This document shows, piece by piece, positions 16,121 through 24,909 of a stretch of DNA of 64,000 nucleotides. The notes under the pieces were generated by a model that worked only from the letters and a program-made list of their open reading frames with translations, was not told where the DNA came from and made no database searches. Position numbers and translations under genes: made by a program. The stretch is from positions 740,236-804,235 of the forward strand of contig NZ_RBWU01000004.1 in NCBI RefSeq assembly GCF_003634705.1, written 5' to 3'. Source of the stretch: Actinomadura pelletieri DSM 43383. Lineage in GTDB: Bacteria > Actinomycetota > Actinomycetes > Streptosporangiales > Streptosporangiaceae. Position 1 is the first letter of the stretch; the number at the start of each line of letters is the position of its first letter.

Positions 16121-17350
16121 CTAGCGGACGGGGAGGCCCGTGACCGTGCGGGCGATGACCAGGCGTTGGATTTCCGAGGTGCCCTCGAAGATGGTGAAGA
16201 TCTTGGCGTCGCGGTGCATGCGTTCGACCGGGTAGTCGCGGGTGTAGCCGTTGCCGCCGAGGATCTGGACGGCCTCCTCGGTGACGTTCACGGCCATCTC
16301 GCTCGCCATGAGTTTGGCCATCGAGCCCTCGGCGTTCTCGAAGTCCTTGCCGGTGCGGGCCATCCACGCCGCGCGCCACACCATGAGGCGGGCGGCGTCC
16401 AGGCGGCATTTCATGTCGGCCAGTTTGAAGGCGACGGCCTGGAAGTCGCCGATCTTGCGGCCGAACTGTTCGCGTTCGCGGGCGTACTGGAGGGCGTAGT
16501 CGTAGGCGGCGCGGCCGACGCCGAGGGCCATCGCGCCGACGGCCGGGCGGGTCGTCTCGAACGTCTTCAGGGCGGCCTGGCCTTTGGCGCTTCGGCCCTC
16601 GCGGGTGCGCGCGACGCGCTCGTCGAACGCTTCCCTGCCGCCGATGATGTGGCGGCCGGGGAGGCGGACGTCGTCCAGGACGACCTCGGCGGTGTGGGAG
16701 GCGCGGATGCCGTGCTTCCGGAACTTCTGGCCCTGCCGCAGGCCCGGGGTGTTGGGCGGGACGATGAAGCTCGCCTGGCCGCGGCTGCCGAGTTCGGGGT
16801 GGACGGAGGCGACGACGATATGGACGTCGGCGATGCCGCCGTTGGTCACCCAGGTCTTGGCGCCGTTCAGCACCCACTCGTCCTTCGCCTCGTCGTACAC
16901 GGCGCGGGTGCGGATGGCGCCGATGTCGCTTCCGGCGTCGGGTTCGGAGGCGCAGAACGCGCCGAGGCGGACGTCGTCGGGGGTGCCGAACATCTCCGGG
17001 GCCCACTCGGCGACCTGTTCCGGTGTGCCGGTCGCGGCGACGGACGCGGCGGCGAGGCAGGTGCCGACGATGGACAGGCCGATTCCGGCGTCGCCCCAGA
17101 ACAGTTCCTCGAACGTCACCGGGATGCCGAGACCGGTCGGCTCCAGCCACTGGGCGGCGAAGAAGTCGAGGGAGTAGAGGCCGATCTTGGAGGCCTCCTG
17201 GATCAGCGGCCAAGGGGTCTCCTCGCGTTCGTCCCACTCCTGCGCGGCGGGACGGATGACGTCCCTGGCGAACTCGTGGACCCAGTCCCCGACCTCGCGG
17301 ACGTCCTCGCTCGGTTCCAGCGAGAACGGCGTCGGCTCGGCACCCGTCAT
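16121..17350 (-). CDS. Acyl-CoA dehydrogenase
   Basis: A 409-residue FAD enzyme that introduces a trans-2,3 double bond into acyl-CoA. CASEPDAGSDIGAIRTRA is the flavin-contacting signature. The C-terminal block ILGGNGYTRDYPVERMHRDAK leads to the catalytic base Glu389 in IFEGTSEIQRL. The signature residues and length suit glutaryl-CoA or short/branched-chain members, but the chain-length specificity is not readable. The start is ATG 17350. A longer frame to 17410 exists without conserved sequence. The gene is single, with the GpgS gene 52 bases upstream on the same strand. Confidence 0.9.
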   Translation of the reverse strand: MTGAEPTPFSLEPSEDVREVGDWVHEFARDVIRPAAQEWDEREETPWPLIQEASKIGLYSLDFFAAQWLEPTGLGIPVTFEELFWGDAGIGLSIVGTCLAAASVAATGTPEQVAEWAPEMFGTPDDVRLGAFCASEPDAGSDIGAIRTRAVYDEAKDEWVLNGAKTWVTNGGIADVHIVVASVHPELGSRGQASFIVPPNTPGLRQGQKFRKHGIRASHTAEVVLDDVRLPGRHIIGGREAFDERVARTREGRSAKGQAALKTFETTRPAVGAMALGVGRAAYDYALQYAREREQFGRKIGDFQAVAFKLADMKCRLDAARLMVWRAAWMARTGKDFENAEGSMAKLMASEMAVNVTEEAVQILGGNGYTRDYPVERMHRDAKIFTIFEGTSEIQRLVIARTVTGLPVR

Positions 17351-17402
17351 GGCTCGTCGACCCCTTTTTCCAACGACACTGTTACCAACGGTAGCACCAC
17401 GG

Positions 17403-18428
17403 TCATCCACGGCCGGACGAGTACGAGCGCGCGGCCGTGTAGCCGGGGATCTCGACCATCGGGGGCCGTTCGCCGACGGCGACGTCCACGGTGCGGGCGT
17501 CGTGGCCGTCCGGGCCGCGGCGGAAGCGGGTGAGCGCCGTGGCCGGGGCCTCCAGGGGGATCATCCGGCCGTACCGTTCCAGCCGCGACCAGGCGGTCAG
17601 CATGATCTGGCCGGACATCGCGCCGAGCGCCTCGGTCGACTGGTGCGCGTGGACGCGGCGGCCGAGGTCGACCTGGGCGATGGCGTCCAGGCCGGAGTCC
17701 TGGAAGACGTCCAGGAGCAGGCCGAGTTCCACGCCGTACCCCGTGACGAACGGGAGCCGTTCCAGCAGGTCGCGGCGTCCGGCGTACTCGCCGCCGAGCG
17801 GCTGCATCACCCCGGCCAGCAGCGGCCAGTGCAGGTTGATCAGCGGCCGGGCGACCAGTTCGGTGACGCGGCCGCCGCCGTCCTCGACCCGCCGGTCCCC
17901 GTCGATCAGCGGACGGTCGTAGCAGCCCTTGACGTAGCCGACGGACGGGTCGGTCAGCAGCGGCCCGAGCAGACCCGTCACGTACGAGGAGGTGAACTCG
18001 CGCAGGTCGGCGTCCACAAAAACGATCAGGTCGCCGGAGGTGACGGCGAGGGACTTCCAGAGCGCCTCGCCCTTGCCGGACATGCGGCCGTGCTCCGGCA
18101 GGACGTCGTCCTGCGCGACGACGACGGCGCCCGCGGCGGCGGCCACGGCGGCGGTCCGGTCGGCGGAGCGGGAGTCGACCACGACGATCTCGTCCACCAG
18201 CGGGGTCCGCTCGACGAGGTCGGTCCGGACGGCCGTGACGATCGCGCCGACCGTCGCCTCCTCGTCGCGGGCGGGCAGCACGACGCTGATCCTGGTGTCG
18301 CCCTTGGCGGCGAGCAGCAGGTGCGGCGGCCAGTCCGCCGCCGTACTCGTGCGGCGGGCCGACCACGACGCGACCTCGGGCAGCACGCGCTCTCCTCCCG
18401 TACGGATCGTCCCGATTCGGACGTCCAT
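17403..18428 (-). CDS. gpgS: Glucosyl-3-phosphoglycerate synthase
   Basis: A 341-residue GT-A glycosyltransferase (GT81). It transfers glucose from NDP-glucose to 3-phosphoglycerate, the first step toward glucosylglycerate and, in mycobacteria, methylglucose lipopolysaccharide. SVVLPARDEEATVGAIV and EIVVVDSRSADRT form the nucleotide-sugar site, and VFVDADL supplies the metal-binding DxD. The block VTELVARPLINLHWPLLAGV with QPLGGEYAGRRDLLE is specific to GpgS. The ATG at 18428 is flanked by two copies of CGGACGTCC (18418-18426 and 18432-18440), and GAGGGGG lies upstream. No phosphatase partner gene (gpgP) is adjacent. Confidence 0.9.
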   Translation of the reverse strand: MDVRIGTIRTGGERVLPEVASWSARRTSTAADWPPHLLLAAKGDTRISVVLPARDEEATVGAIVTAVRTDLVERTPLVDEIVVVDSRSADRTAAVAAAAGAVVVAQDDVLPEHGRMSGKGEALWKSLAVTSGDLIVFVDADLREFTSSYVTGLLGPLLTDPSVGYVKGCYDRPLIDGDRRVEDGGGRVTELVARPLINLHWPLLAGVMQPLGGEYAGRRDLLERLPFVTGYGVELGLLLDVFQDSGLDAIAQVDLGRRVHAHQSTEALGAMSGQIMLTAWSRLERYGRMIPLEAPATALTRFRRGPDGHDARTVDVAVGERPPMVEIPGYTAARSYSSGRG

Positions 18429-18503
18429 AACCGGACGTCCCCCTCTAGGGGAAGGAACGCCAGATGATCCCAGAACATTCACCCTGGTCGTCGCACCGGG
18501 CGG

Positions 18504-19973
18504 TCATTCGGCCGCGTGCCGGTCCAGGAACTCGTACACGTCCGCCTCGTCCACGCCGGGGAAGGCGCCGGGCGGCAGGACGGACAGCACGTGGGAGTGG
18601 GCGCGGGCGGACGGCCAGGCCATGCCCTCCCACCGGTCGGACAGCTCCTTGGGGGGCCGCTGGCAGCAGTCGCCGTCCGGGCAGGACGAGCGGCGCCGGC
18701 GGGTCGACTCGCGGCCGCGGAACCAGCGCGAGTCCTCGAACCGGACGCCCAGAGTGATCGCGAAGTCGCGTTCGTGGCTGGGGTCGATGTGCGACAGGCA
18801 CCAGTACGTCCCGTTCGGGGTGTCGGTGTACTGGTAGTAGACGGAGAACCGGTCGGCGGCGCCGAACACGTGCCGTCCGGCCCACTCGCGGCACATCCGC
18901 TGGCCCTCGATCGCGCCGTCCTCGTCCTGCGGGAAGGCGAGACCGTCGTTGGCGTAGGCCTTGTAGATGGTGCCGTTCTCGTCGTTCTTGGTGAAGTGCA
19001 GTTGAAGGTCGAGATGATGGGTCGCGACGTTGGTGAAGCGGTGCGCGGCCATCTCGTAGGAGACGGAGAAGACGTCGGCCAGGTCCTCCACGGACAGTTC
19101 CCGCGCGGCCTTGGCCTCCTCCAGGAACGGAACGACGCTGCGTTCGGGCATCAGGATCGCGGCGCCGAAGTAGTTGGCCTCGACGCGCTGGCGGAGGAAG
19201 TCGGCGAAGTCGCGAGGCTGGTCGTGGTCGAGCGCGATGTGCCCCAGCGTCTGCAGCAGGATCGTTCGGGGGGTGTGCATGCCGAGTTGTTCGCGCTCGA
19301 GGTAGATGCGCCGGTTGCGCAGGTCGGTGACGGACCGGACGGAGCGCGGCAGGTCCTGGACGTACTGGAGGCTGAAGCCGAAGTGGCCGACCAGCGTCAT
19401 CAGCAGCCCCTGGGACACCGCGCCGCGCCGGTAGCCGACGGAGTCGAGGGTCTGGGACGCGATCCGCTCGATCTCCGGGAAGTGGTTTCCGCGCTCGTGC
19501 ATCTGGCGGCGCAGCTCGGCGTTGGCCTTGCGGGCCTCCTCGGGGCTCGCGGTCGGCTTCGTCCGGCTGCGACGTAGTTCACCGTAGAGTGCCAGAATGT
19601 GCTCGATCGCCTCGTTCGGCAGGCGTTTGCCCGCCTTGAGGTGTGACAGCCCGAGCGTCCGGTACAGCGGATCGCGCTGCGCCTCCTCCAGCTCGATCTC
19701 CAGCTGTGCGCGACGGCTCGGCGGCTGGCGCCGCAGCAGCTCCTCCACCGGGCATTCCAGCGCGGTGGCGAGGGACTGCAGCAGCGACAGCTTCGGCTCG
19801 CGCCTGCCGTTCTCCAGCAGGGAGAGCTGGGACGGGGCGCGCCCGACACGGGCGCCGAGCTCCGACAGCGTCATCCCGCGGGCGCGGCGCAGATGCCGGA
19901 GCCGCTGGCCGAACGTGACGAGATCCACGTCTCTCGTCAAGTTGAGGGGTTCTTCTGGCCGCAAGGTCGTCAC
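18504..19973 (-). CDS. ramB: RamB-family transcriptional regulator of acetate metabolism
   Basis: A 489-residue regulator with an XRE helix-turn-helix (FGQRLRHLRRARGMTLSELGARVGRAPSQLSLLENG, about residues 20-60). A central IrrE/DUF955-like domain follows (LLQTLGHIALDHDQPRDFADFLRQRVEANYFGAAILMPE), then a C-terminal domain with a Cys-rich stretch (SCPDGDCC). This is the composition of RamB and other short-chain fatty-acyl regulators. It is divergent from isocitrate lyase across 116 bases, which is the expected target in the established Corynebacterium/Mycobacterium system. The start is GTG 19973. Confidence 0.9.
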   Translation of the reverse strand: MTTLRPEEPLNLTRDVDLVTFGQRLRHLRRARGMTLSELGARVGRAPSQLSLLENGRREPKLSLLQSLATALECPVEELLRRQPPSRRAQLEIELEEAQRDPLYRTLGLSHLKAGKRLPNEAIEHILALYGELRRSRTKPTASPEEARKANAELRRQMHERGNHFPEIERIASQTLDSVGYRRGAVSQGLLMTLVGHFGFSLQYVQDLPRSVRSVTDLRNRRIYLEREQLGMHTPRTILLQTLGHIALDHDQPRDFADFLRQRVEANYFGAAILMPERSVVPFLEEAKAARELSVEDLADVFSVSYEMAAHRFTNVATHHLDLQLHFTKNDENGTIYKAYANDGLAFPQDEDGAIEGQRMCREWAGRHVFGAADRFSVYYQYTDTPNGTYWCLSHIDPSHERDFAITLGVRFEDSRWFRGRESTRRRRSSCPDGDCCQRPPKELSDRWEGMAWPSARAHSHVLSVLPPGAFPGVDEADVYEFLDRHAAE

Positions 19974-20089
19974 AGATTCATCATAGCGGAAATATCGCAG
20001 TTCTTCTGCTACCGACCGGTTAGTCGGAAGGTTTCGGCGGGGGCATAGTCGTCCACAAGCACCCAGGGGACGACACGGAAGGGCACGCG
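19974..20089. promoter_or_regulatory. ramB-aceA divergent promoter region
   Basis: 116 bases hold both promoters. Dyads visible are GCAG-TTCTT-CTGC (around 19996-20008) and CCGAC...GTCGG (around 20013-20028). Either could be a RamB or related operator. Neither is an exact match to the corynebacterial RamB motif I know. Confidence 0.4.
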
Positions 20090-21388
20090 ATGACTGACAG
20101 TCGCCTCAAGGGCACGGCGGACGAGTTGGAACACCAGTGGCGGACCGACCCGCGGTGGAAGGGCGTCGAGCGGACCTACACGGCCGCGGACGTCGTCCGG
20201 ATCCGCGGCTCGGTCCAGGAGGAGCACACCCTCGCGCGTCGCGGCGCCGAGCGGCTCTGGAACCTGCTGCACGAGGAGGACTACGTCAACGCGCTCGGCG
20301 CGCTGACCGGTCTCCAGGCCGTCCAGCAGGTGAAGGCGGGTCTGAAGGCCATCTACCTGTCCGGCTGGCAGGTCGCCGCGGACGCCAACCTCGCCGGCCA
20401 GACCTACCCCGACCAGAGCATCTACCCGGCGAACTCGGTCCCGGCCGTCGTGCGCCGGATCAACAACGCGCTGCTGCGCGCCGACCAGGTCCAGTGGGCC
20501 GAGTCGGACGGGCGCGGGGGCGATGACCACATCGACTTCCTCGCGCCGATCGTGGCCGACGCCGAGGCGGGCTTCGGCGGCGTGCTGAACGCCTTCGAAC
20601 TGATGAAGAGCATGATCGCCGCCGGTGCCGCGGGCGTGCACTGGGAGGACCAGCTGGCCTCCGAGAAGAAGTGCGGCCATCTCGGCGGCAAGGTCCTCAT
20701 CCCGACCTCCCAGCACGTCAAGACCCTCAACACCGCCCGGCTCGCCGCCGACGTGTCCGGCGTGCCGTCAGTGATCATCGCGCGGACCGACGCGGAGGCC
20801 GCGACCCTGATCACGACGGACGTGGACGAGCGCGACCGCGCCTTCATCACCGGCGACCGCACCGCCGAGGGCTTCTACCGGGTCCGGAACGGGCTCGAGC
20901 CGTGCATCGCCCGTGCCAAGGCGTACGCGCCGTACTCCGACCTGATCTGGATGGAGACCGGCACCCCCGACCTGGAGCTGGCCCGCCGGTTCGCGGAGGC
21001 GGTCAAGGCCGAGTACCCCGACCAGATGCTCGCCTACAACTGTTCGCCGTCCTTCAACTGGAAGGCGCACCTGGACGACGCGACCATCGCCAAGTTCCAG
21101 CGGGAGCTGGGTCACATGGGTTACACGTTCCAGTTCATCACCCTCGCCGGGTTCCACGCGCTCAACCACAGCATGTTCGACCTGGCCCACGGTTACGCCC
21201 GGGAGGGCATGACCGCCTACGTCGACCTGCAGGAGCGCGAGTTCGCCGCGGCGGAGAAGGGCTTCACCGCCGTCAAGCACCAGCGCGAGGCCGGCACCGG
21301 CTACTTCGACCTGGTCAGCACCGCGATCAACCCGGACTCGTCCACCACGGCGCTGAAGGGCTCCACCGAAGAGGGCCAGTTCCACTGA
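20090..21388 (+). CDS. aceA: Isocitrate lyase
   Basis: A 432-residue glyoxylate-shunt enzyme that cleaves isocitrate to succinate and glyoxylate. The catalytic cysteine Cys195 is in the invariant KKCGHLGGKVL loop. ARTDAEAATLI and WMETGTPDLELARRFAEAV are further family blocks, and NCSPSFNWKAHLDD matches the C-terminal active-site lid. The length is that of the short actinobacterial form. It is divergent from the RamB-type regulator and followed by a strong terminator. No malate synthase gene is adjacent. Confidence 0.96.
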   Translation: MTDSRLKGTADELEHQWRTDPRWKGVERTYTAADVVRIRGSVQEEHTLARRGAERLWNLLHEEDYVNALGALTGLQAVQQVKAGLKAIYLSGWQVAADANLAGQTYPDQSIYPANSVPAVVRRINNALLRADQVQWAESDGRGGDDHIDFLAPIVADAEAGFGGVLNAFELMKSMIAAGAAGVHWEDQLASEKKCGHLGGKVLIPTSQHVKTLNTARLAADVSGVPSVIIARTDAEAATLITTDVDERDRAFITGDRTAEGFYRVRNGLEPCIARAKAYAPYSDLIWMETGTPDLELARRFAEAVKAEYPDQMLAYNCSPSFNWKAHLDDATIAKFQRELGHMGYTFQFITLAGFHALNHSMFDLAHGYAREGMTAYVDLQEREFAAAEKGFTAVKHQREAGTGYFDLVSTAINPDSSTTALKGSTEEGQFH

Positions 21389-21416
21389 CCGTCGGCCCTG
21401 CCGCTCCTCTCCCTGC

Positions 21417-21450
21417 GAAGGCCCCCGCGTCCACATCCGCGGGGGCCTTT
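21417..21450 (+). terminator. Terminator after isocitrate lyase
   Basis: GAAGGCCCCCGCG (21417-21429) pairs with CGCGGGGGCCTTT (21438-21450) around an 8-base loop, 28 bases after the stop codon. Confidence 0.88.
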
Positions 21451-21589
21451 CGCGTCCCATGATCAGATCCCGACCTCCCGTGTCCTGAAGATCATTAGTT
21501 TCGGCCACATCCGGCAATGTCCTCGACATCAGCCGGAATCAGGCGCATGGTTGGCGCGCTAGATGATCTTTCTAGGGAGAGGATCTCTG

Positions 21590-23113
21590 ATGGCGCGTCA
21601 CTCCCGGAACGTTCCACGCCGGGCGACCCCCGGGCGGATGCTTCCGATCGCCGTCGCCGCCGTGAGCGTCGTGGCGCTCGCGCCCGCCGCGTCCGCCACC
21701 GACCAGGGACGGGGACACGGCCACCAAGGGCGGTTCACCCCCGGTGCCGACGGTGTCGGCGACCCCTATTTCCCGCTTGAGGGCAACGGCGGCTACGACG
21801 CTCTCCACTACTCGCTCGACCTGAGCTACGACCCCGACTACGACCAGCTCGACGGGACGGTGACGCTCACCGCGCGGGCCACGCAGAACCTGTCGAGCTT
21901 CAACCTGGACCTGTCCGGAATGGACGTCGAGCGGGTCAAGGTCGACGGGCGCAAGGCCGACTACAAGCGCCGCGGCCAGGAGCTGATCATCACGCCGCGC
22001 AAGGGCCTGAAGGAAGGGTCGCGGTTCAAGACGACCGTCACGTACGGCGGCGTGCCGCAGACCATCGTCGGATCGCCGATCGTGTTCGGGTCCCCGTACG
22101 GATTCCTGCACACGCCCGACGGCGCTTTCGTCGGCGGCGAGCCGAACGGACCGCGCACCTGGTTCCCCGTCAACGACCACCCGATCGACAAGGCGACCTA
22201 CGACTACACCCTGACGGTCCCGGCGGGCCTCACGGCCGTCGCCAACGGGCGGCTCACGTCGCACTACGGCGCCGTCACCTCGTTCAGCCGCCGTCCCGGC
22301 CGCACCCGCTCCGAGGTGTTCAAGTGGCGCGAGGACAGCCCGATGGCGAGCTATCTCACCACCATCGACATCGGCAAGTGGCAGGTCAAGAACGGCAGGA
22401 CGCCCGGCGGCGTGCCGAACTACACCGCCGTCGACCCGGTTCTCCTGGAGACCCAGCCGGACGCGGTGGACTTCTTCTACAACACCACCAGCGAGGTCAC
22501 CGACGGCCTGGCGAAGATGTTCGGGCCCTACCCGTTCAGCAGCACCGGCGCGATCGCCGACGACGCCCGCTTCAACGGGCAGCCGCTCGGCTTCTCGCTG
22601 GAGACCCAGAGCAAGCCGGTGTACTCGGCCGTCCGCAGCACCGGCACGATCGTGCACGAGCTGGCGCACCAGTGGTTCGGCGACTCGGTGTCGCCGAAGC
22701 AGTGGGACGACATCTGGTTGAACGAGAGCTTCGCGACGTGGGTCACCTGGTACTGGAACGAGAAGAACGGTGGCAGGTCCGCCGCCGAGCAGGCGCGTGC
22801 GACCTACGACGCCCGGCCGTTCCCGGACCGTGAGGGCCGTCCGTTCTGGTCGGTCGTCCTCGGCGACCCCAAGCGGGACACGATGTTCAACGACCGCGTG
22901 TACAACGGCGGCGCCCTGATGGTCCAGTTCCTCCGCGAGAAGATCGGGGACGAGCACTTCCTGACCCTCCTGCGGACCTGGCTCAAGCAGCACAGGTACG
23001 GCAACGCCGAGACCAAGCAGTTCACCGACCTGGCCGAAAAGATCTCCGGCCAGGACCTGGACGCGTTCTTCAAGGACTGGCTCTACTCGCCGATCAAGCC
23101 CGACCTGCCGTAA
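21590..23113 (+). CDS. Secreted M1-family metallopeptidase
   Basis: A 507-residue zinc aminopeptidase-type enzyme. The N-terminus has twin arginines only in a weak context (RHSRNVPRRATPGR) before a hydrophobic stretch ending PAASA near residue 36, so it is probably exported. The zinc site is HELAH (His356-Glu357-His360) with the third ligand Glu379 in NESFATW, exactly 18 residues after the second His. The length is about half that of a full aminopeptidase N: the C-terminal ERAP-like domain is reduced, as in other secreted actinobacterial M1 enzymes. The start is ATG 21590 after GGGAGAGGA. Confidence 0.9.
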   Translation: MARHSRNVPRRATPGRMLPIAVAAVSVVALAPAASATDQGRGHGHQGRFTPGADGVGDPYFPLEGNGGYDALHYSLDLSYDPDYDQLDGTVTLTARATQNLSSFNLDLSGMDVERVKVDGRKADYKRRGQELIITPRKGLKEGSRFKTTVTYGGVPQTIVGSPIVFGSPYGFLHTPDGAFVGGEPNGPRTWFPVNDHPIDKATYDYTLTVPAGLTAVANGRLTSHYGAVTSFSRRPGRTRSEVFKWREDSPMASYLTTIDIGKWQVKNGRTPGGVPNYTAVDPVLLETQPDAVDFFYNTTSEVTDGLAKMFGPYPFSSTGAIADDARFNGQPLGFSLETQSKPVYSAVRSTGTIVHELAHQWFGDSVSPKQWDDIWLNESFATWVTWYWNEKNGGRSAAEQARATYDARPFPDREGRPFWSVVLGDPKRDTMFNDRVYNGGALMVQFLREKIGDEHFLTLLRTWLKQHRYGNAETKQFTDLAEKISGQDLDAFFKDWLYSPIKPDLP

Positions 23114-23130
23114 CACCGCTCGGATCACGC

Positions 23131-23163
23131 CGGGCCCCGGGGACTCCCCCCGGGGCCCGTTTC
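23131..23163 (+). terminator. Terminator after the M1 peptidase
   Basis: A perfect 12-bp stem (23131-23142 with 23148-23159), a 5-base loop and a short T-run at 23160-23162. Confidence 0.85.
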
Positions 23164-23228
23164 CGTGTCGTCCTTTCTGTGGGAAATTACGTGGTGAGGA
23201 CCGGCTCGCCTCTTTAGGCTCTCGGCAA

Positions 23229-24017
23229 GTGGGTGTTCTTCCGTGGGTGTGGTGGTACGGCCTGCGCCGGCATACGGCGTATCCGCTCGGGTCCGCCACC
23301 GAGGCTTTGACCAACACCGTCTTCGGCTTCATGCGCGCCTATGTTTTGACGGCGCTGTGGCAGGTGCGGCCGTCCCTCGGTGGGTACGACGCGACCGACG
23401 CCGTCACCTTCTGTTTCCTCACGCAGGCGCTGATCGGGCCCGTCCAGATCTTCGGCGGGATGGACCTGGCCGAACGCATCCGCAACGGCGACATCGCGAT
23501 CGACCTGCATCGTCCCGCCGGGTTGCAGGGCTGGTGGCTGGCCGACGACCTCGGCCGCGCGGCGGGGTCGCTGTTGCTGCGCGCCGGGCCGCCGCTGCTG
23601 GCCGGGGCGCTGGTGTTCCCGTTCCGCGGCCCGGCCCCGGAGAACGTCGCCGCGTTCGCGGTGGCCCTGCTCCTCGCCGTGACCGTGAGCTTCGCGCTGC
23701 GTTACCTGGTGGCTATGGGGATGTTCTGGCTGCGCGACGACCGCGGGCTGAACGCCGTCACGCTCGTGATGTCGCTGTTCTTCTCCGGGATGATCCTGCC
23801 GCTGGTCGTGTTCCCCGGGGCGCTCGGCACCGTCGCGCGGACGCTGCCGTGGGCGGCCATGATCCAGGTGCCGGCGGACGTGTTCCTCGGCCGGTACGAG
23901 GGCGCGGAGCTGGTCGGCGCGCTGGCCTTCCAGACGGGCTGGGCCGCCCTGCTGCTCGGGTTGGGCGCGCTGGCGACGCGGGCGGCCCGCCGGAAGCTGG
24001 TGGTCCACGGTGGTTGA
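23229..24017 (+). CDS. ABC-2 type permease (DUF990-like), first of two
   Basis: A 262-residue membrane protein with six hydrophobic segments, the permease form found in exporters with two different ABC-2 subunits. Motifs are weak, but YPLGSATEALTNTVFGFMRAYVLTALW at the N-terminus and LFFSGMILPLVVFPGALGTVARTLPWAAMIQVPADV near residue 180 are typical of this group. The GTG start at 23229 has no clear ribosome-binding site; TTTAGGCT just upstream leaves room for a leaderless transcript. The stop TGA at 24015-24017 lies inside the first unit of a 15-bp tandem repeat and exists only because that unit differs by one base from the others. Confidence 0.82.
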   Translation: MGVLPWVWWYGLRRHTAYPLGSATEALTNTVFGFMRAYVLTALWQVRPSLGGYDATDAVTFCFLTQALIGPVQIFGGMDLAERIRNGDIAIDLHRPAGLQGWWLADDLGRAAGSLLLRAGPPLLAGALVFPFRGPAPENVAAFAVALLLAVTVSFALRYLVAMGMFWLRDDRGLNAVTLVMSLFFSGMILPLVVFPGALGTVARTLPWAAMIQVPADVFLGRYEGAELVGALAFQTGWAALLLGLGALATRAARRKLVVHGG

Positions 24018-24095
24018 CGGCACGGTGGTCGACGGCACGGTGGTCGACGGCACGGTGGTCGACGGCACGGTGGTCGACGGCACGGTGGTCGACGG
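24006..24095. repeat. Six tandem copies of a 15-bp repeat between permease genes
   Basis: CACGGTGGTCGACGG is repeated exactly five times (24021-24095), preceded by one copy with a single C-to-T change (24006-24020). The array fills the gap between the two permease genes. The changed base in the first copy creates the stop codon of the upstream permease, and the last base of the array is the first base of the GTG that can start the downstream one. Since 15 is a multiple of three, copy-number change would not shift frames. Confidence 0.95.
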
Positions 24096-24898
24096 TGATT
24101 GACGCGGGGCGGATGTACGGGCTGCTCGTCTGGACGTGGGTCCGGGCGGCGGCGCAGTATCCGGTGTCGATGGTGCTGCTGGCTCTCGCCACGGCCGTCG
24201 TGACCGGGCTGGACGTCGCCGCGATCGTGCTGCTGTTCTCGCAGGCACCGCGCATCGCGGGGTTCGGCTCGTCGGAGGTGCTGTTCCTGTACGGGACTTC
24301 CGCGCTGTCGTTCGGCATCTCCGACATCCTGTTCGGCACCACCGAGCGGCTCGGGCACCATGTGCGGCATGGGACGCTCGACGCGATGCTGGTGCGTCCG
24401 GTGAGCCCGCTGATCCAGATCGCGACGGAGGAGTTCTCGCCGCGGCGCTTCGGCAAGCTCGTCCCGGCGGCGGCCGCACTGGTGTTCGCGCTGTCCCGGG
24501 TGGAGGTGGCGTGGACGCCGGGCCGGGTCGCGATGATCCCGGTCATGGTGCTGTCCGGGGCGGCGATCTTCGGGGCGCTGTGGGTGCTGACGGCGGCGGT
24601 GCAGTTCGTGATCGTCGACATCCACGGCGCGAGCAAGTCGCTGACCTACGGGGGCGGGTTCCTCACCCAGTACCCGATGACCATGTTCGCCCGCGACTTC
24701 GTCCGCGGTGTGACGTTCGTCGTGCCGTTGGCGTTCGTGAACTGGCAGCCCGCGCTGTACGTCCTGGACCGTCCCGACCCGTTGGGGTTGCCGGGCGCGA
24801 CGCGGTTCGCGTCCCCGCTGGTCGCCGCGGCGCTGTGCGGGGCGGCGGCGCTGGCGTGGCGGGCGGGGCTACGGCATTACCGATCGACAGGGAGCTGA
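24095..24898 (+). CDS. ABC-2 type permease, second of two
   Basis: A 267-residue membrane protein with about six hydrophobic segments, the partner of the preceding permease. VSPLIQIATEEFSPRRFGKLVPA and LTYGGGFLTQYPMTMFARDFVRGVTFVVPLAFVNWQPALYV are typical of the DUF990-type subunits that pair in these exporters. The start is uncertain: GTG 24095 (end of the repeat) or ATG 24113, which is preceded by GGGGCGG at too short a distance. It ends six bases before the start region of the ATPase gene, so the three genes form one operon. The exported substrate is unknown. Confidence 0.82.
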   Translation: MIDAGRMYGLLVWTWVRAAAQYPVSMVLLALATAVVTGLDVAAIVLLFSQAPRIAGFGSSEVLFLYGTSALSFGISDILFGTTERLGHHVRHGTLDAMLVRPVSPLIQIATEEFSPRRFGKLVPAAAALVFALSRVEVAWTPGRVAMIPVMVLSGAAIFGALWVLTAAVQFVIVDIHGASKSLTYGGGFLTQYPMTMFARDFVRGVTFVVPLAFVNWQPALYVLDRPDPLGLPGATRFASPLVAAALCGAAALAWRAGLRHYRSTGS

Positions 24899-24909
24899 GG
24901 CCGGTGACG

